From Pseudomonadota bacterium (GTDB lineage Bacteria > Pseudomonadota > Gammaproteobacteria > Steroidobacterales > Steroidobacteraceae): DNA of 64,000 bases. Position numbers and translations under genes: made by a program. The notes beneath the pieces are model-generated. The model made no database searches. It was not told the DNA's origin and saw only the letters and a list, made by a program, of their open reading frames with translations. The stretch spans positions 1,210,943 through 1,274,942 of the forward strand of contig JAFEDR010000009.1 of NCBI GenBank assembly GCA_018241525.1, written 5' to 3'. Positions 25,140 through 33,411 of the stretch are shown here, piece after piece (positions within the stretch are counted from its first letter, which is position 1; every line of letters starts with the position of its first letter).

Positions 25140-26426
25140 TCAGGCGGGGGCCGGGCTCGCGCCGCGGATCGCATTGCTGACCAGCGGCCGCGCCCAGAAG
25201 CCGACGCTCAGGACGAAGCCGAAGGTCAGGTACAGGAACAGCATTCCGGCGCGCAGGCCGAACTGATCGCCCAGCCAGCCGATCACGAGCGGCACGAGTG
25301 CGCCGCCCATGATCCCGGAGCACAGGATGCCGGCGAAGGGGCCATGGTGCTGGGGCACCGAATTGAGCCCGAGCGACACCAGCGTCGGCCACATGATCGA
25401 GGCAAAGAAGCCCATGCACGGGAAGGCGATCCGTGCGACATCCGCCGACCCGAAGAGCGCGAGCGACAGCAGGACCACCGCGCCGAGCGAGAAGCCGATC
25501 AGCACGCGGCGGCTGTCGAAGAGCTTCAGGAGTCCCATGCCGAGCAGGCAGCCGGCGGTCATGAGTCCCCAGAAATAGGCCACCGCATCGGCGCCGCCGG
25601 TGTGCGGGTCGACCTGGTGGTAGCGCTCGAGGAACGGCGACATCCAGTCGGCCGTGCCCTGCTCGCAGCCGACATAGGCCACGATCGCGAGGAAGTAGAG
25701 CCAGACGAAGCGGTTCCGCAGCAGCTGGCGGTACATCGCGAGCGTGCCTGCCTCCTCGTCTGCCGTGCGCTCGACCTTGGGCAGCCGCAGCAGCGCGATC
25801 AGCACGATGCTCGCGCCTGCGACCGCGGCGAAGATCCAGTAGATCGACACCCACGGCAGCGCGACCGGCGTGATGCCCGCGAGGAAGCCGTAGAAGCCCT
25901 CGAGGTCGCGATGCGCCGGGTCGAGGTGGCGGACGAGGGCCGAATAGACGTGCGGGCTCAGGTAGGAGGCGGCGCCGAAGATGAACTGAGCGAACGCCGA
26001 GTTGAAGGCGAAATGCTCCTCCCCGCCCGCGACCCGCAGCAGGGGATTGATCGCGACCTGCAGCGCCGCCATGCCCGCCCCGATCACGAAGAGCGAGGCG
26101 ACCGCGACGGCGTACGTCGGGAACGCCGCGAAGGTCGCCGCGCCCGCGGTCGCCGCGACGAACGAGGCCACCATCAGGCGCTTCTCGCCGAAGCGCTGCA
26201 CCGCGAAGCCCGCTGGGATCGAGAACACGCCGTAGGCGATGAAGAACCCGAACGGCAGGACCGCGGCCATGGTCAGCGAGACGTGGAAGCCGGCGATGAT
26301 GTCCGGGACCAGCGGCCCGAGGATGTTCGTCAGGAACGAGATCACGAAGAAGACGAAGAACACGACCCCGACGAGGAGCCGGCTCCTGCCCTGCGTGCCC
26401 TTCACCGTCCCGGTCATCGTTGTCAT
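25140..26426 (-). CDS. FucP/NagP-like MFS sugar transporter
   Basis: This 428-residue inner-membrane protein has twelve hydrophobic segments and resembles the fucose/glucose/GlcNAc (FHS) branch of the major facilitator family: FGFFIAYGVFSIPAGFAVQR, GAGMAALQVAINPLLR and FNSAFAQFIFGAASYLSP are characteristic. The ATG at 26426 is preferred over one nine bases upstream because GAGG lies nine bases before it and directly abuts the other. It is the last gene of the GH20-receptor-GH2-sulfotransferase series, so uptake of N-acetylglucosamine or glucosamine is the likely job. That specificity is inferred from neighbours; NagP-type proteins of this branch carry GlcNAc. Confidence 0.87.
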   Translation of the reverse strand: MTTMTGTVKGTQGRSRLLVGVVFFVFFVISFLTNILGPLVPDIIAGFHVSLTMAAVLPFGFFIAYGVFSIPAGFAVQRFGEKRLMVASFVAATAGAATFAAFPTYAVAVASLFVIGAGMAALQVAINPLLRVAGGEEHFAFNSAFAQFIFGAASYLSPHVYSALVRHLDPAHRDLEGFYGFLAGITPVALPWVSIYWIFAAVAGASIVLIALLRLPKVERTADEEAGTLAMYRQLLRNRFVWLYFLAIVAYVGCEQGTADWMSPFLERYHQVDPHTGGADAVAYFWGLMTAGCLLGMGLLKLFDSRRVLIGFSLGAVVLLSLALFGSADVARIAFPCMGFFASIMWPTLVSLGLNSVPQHHGPFAGILCSGIMGGALVPLVIGWLGDQFGLRAGMLFLYLTFGFVLSVGFWARPLVSNAIRGASPAPA

Positions 26427-26547
26427 TCGATCCATCCTCTTTTACGCGGGGTCGACGTCTGCCGCCGGGCTCCGGGGTATCGGCACGCCCGAGCCAGTGA
26501 CGCCCGTTCGAAAGCGGGCGAGCCTCGCGCCGGCCTGGGGCGGGTCG

Positions 26548-27393
26548 CTAGATCACCGGCACCTGGCTGATGTTGTTCTTCGGGTCGATCCAGAACGACT
26601 CGTTGATGAACCGCCCGAAGATCTCGCGCGGCAGGATGGGCGCGCGCTCCACCGGCTCCACCTTCGGCCGGACGGTATGCAGCCCCGGCATGCCGACGCG
26701 CGCGTCGAACTCGTCGGCGTGGTAGGCGATGTGGTCGAAGTCGTGGTCGAACCAGGGCTCGCCGATGAACTGGTAGAACGCACGCATTGCCGCCGCCGGG
26801 TTGCGCGACAGGCTTTCGTAGGTCAACAGCAGCAGGTGGCCGGGCGCGAACGGACCGTAAAAGGCGTCCTTGGTGGCCTGGAAGGCGAAGCCAACCATGC
26901 CGCGCGGATCGGTCAGCGCCTCGATGCGCGAGTAGACGGTCGTGTTGGTGTCGAAGCGGAACACCTTGCTGACGCTGGCCGGCGTGCGCTGCACCAGCCG
27001 CTCCATGCTGTCGAGCACCCAGGAGAGCTGCCGCACGCAGGCGATGACCTTCGCCTCCGGGTAGAGCACCTGCAGCAGCTGCATCCGGCTGCACCACAGG
27101 CGGCTCGTGTCGAAGACGACGCCGGCGTCGGCCTGCCCGGCGTAGAAGTTCTCGACGAGGCCCCGCAGCAGCGCGATGCGCTGCTCGTCGGAGACGTCGA
27201 ACGAAAAGTCGTTCTTGCTGCTCATCTCGGCGATGACCACGCCCATGATGTCCGCGAGCGGGCTCGTCATGCCGGCGCGGAAGCGCGGGTTCTGGTTCAG
27301 GATCGCGGCGAGCAGCGTGCTGCCGGAGCGCGGCAGCCCCGAGATGAAGTGGAACTTGCGGGTCGGCTTCGCGTTGGGGGGCGCGGCGGGCAT
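26548..27393 (-). CDS. PAPS-dependent sulfotransferase family protein
   Basis: This 281-residue protein carries the 5'-phosphosulfate loop ISGLPRSGSTLLAAIL (residues 17-32) that binds the PAPS donor, and a later TYESLSRNPAAAMRAFYQF that fits the 3'-phosphate region. No signal peptide is present, so it should act in the cytoplasm. AGGAAGG sits just before the ATG and overlaps the end of the GH2 gene, 13 bases away, so it is co-transcribed with the amino-sugar enzymes. A sulfotransferase is unexpected there. It might modify a sugar or glycolipid, or be a bystander. Its acceptor cannot be predicted. Confidence 0.85.
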   Translation of the reverse strand: MPAAPPNAKPTRKFHFISGLPRSGSTLLAAILNQNPRFRAGMTSPLADIMGVVIAEMSSKNDFSFDVSDEQRIALLRGLVENFYAGQADAGVVFDTSRLWCSRMQLLQVLYPEAKVIACVRQLSWVLDSMERLVQRTPASVSKVFRFDTNTTVYSRIEALTDPRGMVGFAFQATKDAFYGPFAPGHLLLLTYESLSRNPAAAMRAFYQFIGEPWFDHDFDHIAYHADEFDARVGMPGLHTVRPKVEPVERAPILPREIFGRFINESFWIDPKNNISQVPVI

Positions 27394-27406
27394 CGGGGCC
27401 TTCCTG

Positions 27407-30160
27407 TCAGTGGCCCGACGCGCCCGTCCGGCCCTCGACGGCCAGCGGAACGCTCCGCGCGGGGACGTTCCAGCCGCTCACCTCGACGACCGACGCGGCA
27501 GCATCCGGCGTGGCGAAACGAGCGGTGATGGTAACCGATTCCCCCGGCCACAGCGTCACGTCGTTGTCGCTCCACTCGACCGGCAGCACCGCCGCGCCGC
27601 CGGCGGCGCGGCGGATCATCAGGTGCTGGAACATCGCGACCGTGCGCGTCGCGGCCGGCACCGCGAGCGTCACGGTCGCGACGGTCTCGGACCCGCCCTG
27701 GCGCATCGTCGCGCGAAGCTCATTCGTCGCCGGTGGCAGGGTCTCGAGCGCCGTCAGGTCCGCATAGCGCGTGACGGGCGTCAGGTACCAGTTCGAGTGC
27801 GGCCAGTCGAGCTCGTCGGGCTGCGCCGAGAGCCAGTAGACGTTGCGGCTCACCGGCTGGCCGCGAGCGGAGGCGAGCTCGAGCTCGATGAAGTACGTCC
27901 GCGAGAGGCCCTCGAGTGCCGGCAGCACGAGCACGTCCTTCGTGCTGTTGCCCGCGAGCTCGAGGCCCGCGAGGCGCTGCTCGTGGACGATGCGGCCGTC
28001 GAGGTTCCGCACCCGGACGAGGGCCCGGAGGCCGCGCTCGCGGGTCAGGGTCTGGTTCACCAGCTGGATCGCGTGCGAGTCGTACGCGTACTGAATGTGC
28101 ACCGGCTCGTTCGCGAGCCGTGCGCCGAAGTAGGCCCCGGCCGGGTTCAGGTAGTAGTCGTACAGGTGCCAGTGGAGCGAGGGCCAGGCGTTGTTGAGCA
28201 TCCAGTAAATGACGCCGGTCGAGGGGTTCGCGGCGCCGCGGTGCGCGTTGAAGGCCTCGAACTGCGCGCGCACGTTGTCGTAGTTGTCGAGCTGGGCCTT
28301 GGCGACGTAGTCCTCGAGGCTCCGCGGTGCGCCGTAGCGCGCCGCGAGCGCGACGTCGAAGGGCTCGAGGGTCGCGAACACCGACCAGGCGGCGGAGGCG
28401 TGATACTGCCGCAGCTTCGGGTACTTCCACAGCGCCTCGAGCTCCTGCGGCGAAAGCATCCGGTGGAGGTCCTCGAGCAGCGGGATCGAGGCGCCCGCGC
28501 TCACTTCCGAGTCGAAGCCGAACGCGCCGCCGAGCTTGTCGGCGTACCAGTACGCCGGCGGGATCCAGGAGTACGGTCCTTCCATCTTCATGCCGGACGG
28601 GCCGGTCTCGGGCGTCGACTGGGGAACCGCCGCCGCGATGATTGGCGTCGTCCAGTCCTCGGCATGCAGCGTCTCGACGTAGCGCTTCGAGATCGCGGGC
28701 GGCGGCGCGGCGTCGCTGCCGATCAGGAAGCCGATCACCGCCGGGTGGTTGCGCAGGAAGCGTGCCTCGCTCGCCATCGAGTCCGTGGCCACCGCCTCGT
28801 CCGCCGCATCCCAGGGCTCGCCGCCCGTCTTCGCCGCCGACTCCCACTTGTCGCAGCACTCCCAGCCGGCGAGGATCAGGATGCCGTCGCGATCGGCGAG
28901 CTCGTAGAAGCGGTCAATCTCGTGCTTGCCTTCGGTGCGCAGCGTGTTGAGCCCGAGGTTGCGGACGTAGCGCAGCTCCGTCTCGATGCGCGCCGGGTCG
29001 TTGCGCAGGAAGAGGTCCGGGGCCCAGCCAGCGCCACGGATCAGGAGCGGCTGGCCATTGATCATGAACTGGACCTGGCCGTGGTCATTGAGATGGGAGG
29101 TGACGCTGCGGATGCCGAAGCCCGTCCGGGCCTCGTCCGAGACCGCGCCGTCGACCGCGGCGGTCATCGCGAGCTCGTAGAGCGGATGCTCGCCCATGCC
29201 GATCGGCCACCAGATCCGCGGGTGCGCGAGCCTGAGCCCGGGATCGCTCGTGGGCGTGAAAACGACCGTCTGGGTCTCGCCGGGCGCGAGGCGGATCGTC
29301 CGCTTCAGCGCGACGCCGGCCGCGACGCCGTTGATCACGGCCTCGTGCGCGACGGTATCGAGGTTGCTGGCCTCCACCTTCACGGTCAGCGAGGCACGCG
29401 AGAGGTCGGGCAGCGGCAGCATCGAGGTCACCCGCGGGAAGCGGATCGCGACGGGCCCCGTCCGGACGATCTCGACGCCCCGCCACGGACCCATATTGTT
29501 GTCCGGCGGCTGCGGGTTCCAGTCGACCCAGCCGATCGAGAGGCTCGTGCGCGGGTCACCCGGCGGCACCCGCAGCGCGAGAACATTGCTGCCTGCGCGG
29601 AGGCGGCTCGTCACGTCGAACTCGCGCACCGGGTAGGCGCCGGCGACCGTCGTCCGCGGCGCGACGAGCGCGCCATTCAGCCACACGTCGGCGCCCGGGA
29701 TCATGCCGTTGATGCGCAGCAGCGTCCGCGTGCCAGGCGCTCCCCCGGTCACGATGAACTCGCTGCGATACCACCAGGGGATCGCGAACATGGTGCCGCT
29801 CGCGTCCGGCTCCTCGACCGCCCGCAGGTTGTCGCTATAGAAGACGTTCTCGTACTTGCCGTTCTCGAGGAGACCGGCCATCACGGTCGCGCGGCCGCTG
29901 ACGGCGAACCAGCCCTCGGTCGGGAAGCCCGCCGCGGAGACTTCCGCCCCGCCCTGCTGCGCCTTGCTGCTCGACTGGATCTGCCATTGCGCGATCGGTG
30001 TCACCGTCCCCGCGCCCCCCGCGACCCGGGTCGGCGCGAAGTCGGTAGCCGCGCCCGCGAGCGGCGGGAGCGCGAGCCAGGCGAGCAGCGCCCAGGCCCG
30101 GTACCGGCGGCTCGCCGGCCGGCGCACGGGACCCATCCGGCCGGAGGCCCGGCTCACCAT
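27407..30160 (-). CDS. GH2 exo-beta-D-glucosaminidase (CsxA-like)
   Basis: This 917-residue secreted enzyme has a signal peptide (LLAWLALPPLAGAATD) and the GH2 order: sugar-binding jelly roll, immunoglobulin-like domain, TIM barrel and C-terminal beta domains. Several segments match actinomycete CsxA exo-chitosanases, including GWECCDKWES and GPSGMKMEGPYSWIPPAYWY. The catalytic residues appear as D483 (FLIGSDAAPP) and E552 (GFDSEVSAG), matching the Asp/Glu pair known for CsxA and unlike beta-galactosidases or mannosidases, which use two glutamates. It should release glucosamine from the non-reducing end of chitosan oligomers in the periplasm. Its ATG overlaps the receptor stop by seven bases, so it is co-translated with that receptor. 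Confidence 0.87.
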   Translation of the reverse strand: MVSRASGRMGPVRRPASRRYRAWALLAWLALPPLAGAATDFAPTRVAGGAGTVTPIAQWQIQSSSKAQQGGAEVSAAGFPTEGWFAVSGRATVMAGLLENGKYENVFYSDNLRAVEEPDASGTMFAIPWWYRSEFIVTGGAPGTRTLLRINGMIPGADVWLNGALVAPRTTVAGAYPVREFDVTSRLRAGSNVLALRVPPGDPRTSLSIGWVDWNPQPPDNNMGPWRGVEIVRTGPVAIRFPRVTSMLPLPDLSRASLTVKVEASNLDTVAHEAVINGVAAGVALKRTIRLAPGETQTVVFTPTSDPGLRLAHPRIWWPIGMGEHPLYELAMTAAVDGAVSDEARTGFGIRSVTSHLNDHGQVQFMINGQPLLIRGAGWAPDLFLRNDPARIETELRYVRNLGLNTLRTEGKHEIDRFYELADRDGILILAGWECCDKWESAAKTGGEPWDAADEAVATDSMASEARFLRNHPAVIGFLIGSDAAPPPAISKRYVETLHAEDWTTPIIAAAVPQSTPETGPSGMKMEGPYSWIPPAYWYADKLGGAFGFDSEVSAGASIPLLEDLHRMLSPQELEALWKYPKLRQYHASAAWSVFATLEPFDVALAARYGAPRSLEDYVAKAQLDNYDNVRAQFEAFNAHRGAANPSTGVIYWMLNNAWPSLHWHLYDYYLNPAGAYFGARLANEPVHIQYAYDSHAIQLVNQTLTRERGLRALVRVRNLDGRIVHEQRLAGLELAGNSTKDVLVLPALEGLSRTYFIELELASARGQPVSRNVYWLSAQPDELDWPHSNWYLTPVTRYADLTALETLPPATNELRATMRQGGSETVATVTLAVPAATRTVAMFQHLMIRRAAGGAAVLPVEWSDNDVTLWPGESVTITARFATPDAAASVVEVSGWNVPARSVPLAVEGRTGASGH

Positions 30161-33100
30161 TGGCCGCGGATGCCGAAGGTGTACATGCGCTCGGAGAAGT
30201 TCGAGTGTCCGGGCTGGTCCTTCCAGACGAGATAGTACCGCTGCGTCTCGTTGGTGAGGTTGGTGCCGTTCAGGAACACCTCGAGGTACTTGCCGACCTT
30301 GTAGGAGACCGCGGCGTCGAGGTACCTCTGCGGCGCCTCGTACATCTCCATGCCGACGATGCCGCCGACGCTCTCCTGGACCGCGCGCCGCGACCGATAG
30401 TTGTAGGCGATGCGGGTCTGGAAGCGCTTGTCCTGGTACCAGAGGATCAGGTTCCCGGAATTCACCGAGTTGTCCTGGAACGGGATCTTGGCCCCGGCCA
30501 GGTCGCGCTCGCCGGTCTCGCTCGGCGCGTAGGTCCAGTTGAACTCCATGCCGGTGTACGACAGGAGCCCGGGCAGGAACGTGAACCCCTGCCGGTAGTC
30601 GAACTCCGCGCCCTGGATGCTGTTGCCCGAGCCCTGGATGGGTTCGGTGATCGCGATGCAGTGGCCGCGGACGACCCCGTCCTCATCCGGCAGGCTGCAG
30701 TTCGTCACCGCGCCGCTCTTGATGAAGCTCTTCACGTCGATGCGGAAGAGCTCGAGGCTCACCATGCTGGTCGGATTGAGGTAGTACTCGACCGAGGCGC
30801 CGTAGTTCGTCGAGCGCCACGGGTCGAGGTTCGGGTTGCCGGACGAGGTGCCCTGCGAGACCTGGAAGATCGGCCCCGTGCTCGTCTCTAGCAGCGAGTA
30901 GCCGAGCTGCAGGCCCCCGCCCCACTGGCTCAGGTTGAGCGGCATCATGTTCTTCGAGGCCGCGAGGCGCACCGTCAGGCTGCGGTTCACGTTGAGCGCG
31001 AAATTGAGTGCCGGCAGCACGTCGGTGTAGCTGCGCCGGGTCACGGCGATGCCGGCGTCCGCAGGCTCCGTGCCGTACTGGCCGGGGTCGCCCGCGAGGT
31101 CCTGGGTGATGTTGAGGTTCGTGTGGATCACGCGCACGCCGACGTTGCCGCTGTAGCGCATGTCGCCGATCCGCCCGCTCAGGTCCGCCTGCAGGTAGGT
31201 CGACAGCTCCTTCATCCACACCGCCCAGGTGATGCCGGGCGCCGCCTGGCGCTGGGTGCCCGGATAGAGCGACTTCCAGAACGCCTCCGGGTCGTCCATC
31301 GCCTTGGGGTCGATGGCCCAGAAGTTGATCCCGGTCCCGAGCAGGTTGTTGTACTGCTTCCAGCTGCTTGCGAGCGGCGCCGGCGTGCTCGTCATCTGCT
31401 GCGCCGACAGCGGCCCGGCGCGGAAGTAGCCGTCGGCGTTGCCGGCCGTGCACCAGGTGCCGGCGTCGTTGCCGCTCAGGATCACGTCGGCGCCGACGTA
31501 GCGCACGAGGCAGCCGTTCGGGTCGCTGGCGCCGATGCCGGCGTACACCGGCGCGACCAGCGTGAAGCCGTCGTTGTGCGCGCTGCGGATGCCGTTGCGC
31601 ACGCCGAAGTTGAGGTGGAAGTCGTCGCTGAAGTCGTAGTGGCCGTCGAAGCGCAGCGCGGTGATCGCGGTGCGGCGCTCGTAGTCGTCGGAGGACTCGA
31701 GCGTCTTCATGGTCCAGCCGTTGGAGTTGGCGAGCGCGTTGGCGAGCGCGGCGGGCATCGTGACCGCGAGGTCGCCGCTCCTGAAGTCCGCCGTGATCGG
31801 CAGCGTGTTCTGCGGGATGCCGATCGCGTTGAACACGCGGTTGCCGCCGAGCTGTGCGGGATACACGAACGTGCCGCAGGGCAGCGCCGTGTTCGGGTCG
31901 GCCCACAGGCAGCCGTCGGAGTCCGAGATGTTGACGTCGGTCTCGATGTAGGACTGCCGGGCGGTCTCGCGGATGCCCCGCAGGCCCGCGCGGAACTTGC
32001 CGCCGTTGTTGAAGTCGAGCTGCAGGTTGAAGTTCTGCGCGGTCGACTCGCGCCGCACCACCTGCGAGAACGACTCGATGTCGCCCGGCCACTTCTGGTA
32101 GACCTGCGTCGTGTAGATGTGCGAGCCCGCCCAGGCCGGGTCCGGCGGCGGGGTGTTGTACTGGCTGAGCGCGGTGCTGCCCGTGTCGCGCGACTGCAGC
32201 GGCACGTAGGTCGCGCCCTGCCAGTTGGTCGAGTTGAACTGGATGCCGTAGTTCCGGTCCCACTGGTTCTGGTGGGCGTAGAAGTAGTCGCTGGTCATCG
32301 TGAAGCCGCGGCCGAGGTCGGCCTGGAACGAGGCGTTCGCCGCCTGGCGCTTCCGCTGCGTCTCGATGTGGTACAGGCTGATGTCCTGGCTGCCCATGAA
32401 GACGCCGTTCGACTTGCCGTCGCCGTTGACGTCGACGCTGCCGTCCGGGTTCTGCGTGATCCGCGACGGGATCGCGGCGCCGTTCCACGAGCCGAGGAAG
32501 CCGTTGTAGGCGCCGGCGCTCGCCGCGTTCTCGCCGTGCAGGATCACGCCGTACTGGTCGAGGCCGGAGGTCGAGTTCGTGCGCGTGGTGTCCGAGTAGT
32601 CGCCCGAGACCTGCAGGCCCCAGCGGCCGTCGGCGTTGTAGGACACGAAGCCGTTCGCCTCGGGCCCCGACTTGCGGCTCACCGAGCCGCGCTCCGCGTC
32701 GGCCGCGTAGCTGTAAGTGAACCCGGACGGCAGGTCCCACGGCCGGAAGGTGTGCAGGTTGAGCGAGCCGCTGATGCCGCTCTCGGTCTGCGCGGCGGTC
32801 GCGGCCTTGATCACGTCCACCTGGTTGAAGAGCGTCGCCGGCAGGGTCGTGAAGTCGGGCTGCTGCGAGTCGATCTGGTCGGGCGAGATGAACACCTCGC
32901 CGTTCATCATCGTGCCGACCTGCGGCAGGCCGCGCACGTCGACCGAGGTGCCAACGCCGCCGTCGCGGTTGATCTGCACGCCGGTGATGCGCTGCAGGGC
33001 ATCCGTGATGGTCGCATCCGGCAGCTGGCCGATGCTCTCGGCCGAGATGCTGTCCTGGATGCTCGGCGCGAGGCGCTTCGCCTCGATCGAGCGGATCTGC

Positions 33101-33348
33101 GACTGGCGGACGCCGACGACCGTGATGTCGCTGAGCTCGCCGATCTCCTTCGGGGCGGGTCCGCTGCTGTCGGACTTGGGCTTGCGGGGATCGGGCGTCG
33201 AGGTCGTGCCCTGCGGCGCGTTGCCGGGCGTCGCGTTGTCCGCGAGGACGCCCGCGGGTTCGCCGGCGACGGCGGAGGTCGCCGCGGCGGCGAGCAGCGC
33301 CATCGATATCGCCATCGACAGGGGGTGCTTGCGACGTAGGTGGGACAC
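30154..33348 (-). CDS. oligosaccharide-type TonB-dependent receptor
   Basis: This receptor of 1064 residues belongs to the large Xanthomonas/Caulobacter oligosaccharide group. The plug shows ITVVGVRQSQIRSIEAKR, DSISAESIGQLPDATITDAL, RITGVQINRDGG and VDVRGLPQV. The end MYTFGIRGQW fits an outer-membrane barrel. GTG 33348 is chosen because GAGAGG lies eight bases before it and it gives a normal signal peptide (MAISMALLAAAATSAVAGEP region); an in-frame ATG at 33402 would add 18 residues and has no ribosome site. It sits between a GH20 hexosaminidase gene and a GH2 glucosaminidase gene, so chitin or chitosan oligosaccharides are the likely cargo. Confidence 0.9.
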   Translation of the reverse strand: MSHLRRKHPLSMAISMALLAAAATSAVAGEPAGVLADNATPGNAPQGTTSTPDPRKPKSDSSGPAPKEIGELSDITVVGVRQSQIRSIEAKRLAPSIQDSISAESIGQLPDATITDALQRITGVQINRDGGVGTSVDVRGLPQVGTMMNGEVFISPDQIDSQQPDFTTLPATLFNQVDVIKAATAAQTESGISGSLNLHTFRPWDLPSGFTYSYAADAERGSVSRKSGPEANGFVSYNADGRWGLQVSGDYSDTTRTNSTSGLDQYGVILHGENAASAGAYNGFLGSWNGAAIPSRITQNPDGSVDVNGDGKSNGVFMGSQDISLYHIETQRKRQAANASFQADLGRGFTMTSDYFYAHQNQWDRNYGIQFNSTNWQGATYVPLQSRDTGSTALSQYNTPPPDPAWAGSHIYTTQVYQKWPGDIESFSQVVRRESTAQNFNLQLDFNNGGKFRAGLRGIRETARQSYIETDVNISDSDGCLWADPNTALPCGTFVYPAQLGGNRVFNAIGIPQNTLPITADFRSGDLAVTMPAALANALANSNGWTMKTLESSDDYERRTAITALRFDGHYDFSDDFHLNFGVRNGIRSAHNDGFTLVAPVYAGIGASDPNGCLVRYVGADVILSGNDAGTWCTAGNADGYFRAGPLSAQQMTSTPAPLASSWKQYNNLLGTGINFWAIDPKAMDDPEAFWKSLYPGTQRQAAPGITWAVWMKELSTYLQADLSGRIGDMRYSGNVGVRVIHTNLNITQDLAGDPGQYGTEPADAGIAVTRRSYTDVLPALNFALNVNRSLTVRLAASKNMMPLNLSQWGGGLQLGYSLLETSTGPIFQVSQGTSSGNPNLDPWRSTNYGASVEYYLNPTSMVSLELFRIDVKSFIKSGAVTNCSLPDEDGVVRGHCIAITEPIQGSGNSIQGAEFDYRQGFTFLPGLLSYTGMEFNWTYAPSETGERDLAGAKIPFQDNSVNSGNLILWYQDKRFQTRIAYNYRSRRAVQESVGGIVGMEMYEAPQRYLDAAVSYKVGKYLEVFLNGTNLTNETQRYYLVWKDQPGHSNFSERMYTFGIRGQW

Positions 33349-33411
33349 GGGGGTTGCCTCTCGTTTCGGAAGTGCTGCCGGTGCTTGGTTGTCGGGTGCC
33401 ATGGATCCGGC

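Noticed and set aside
31123..33339. Long plus-strand frame opposite the TonB receptor gene
   Set aside because: Low-complexity product without domains; the receptor frame is certain.
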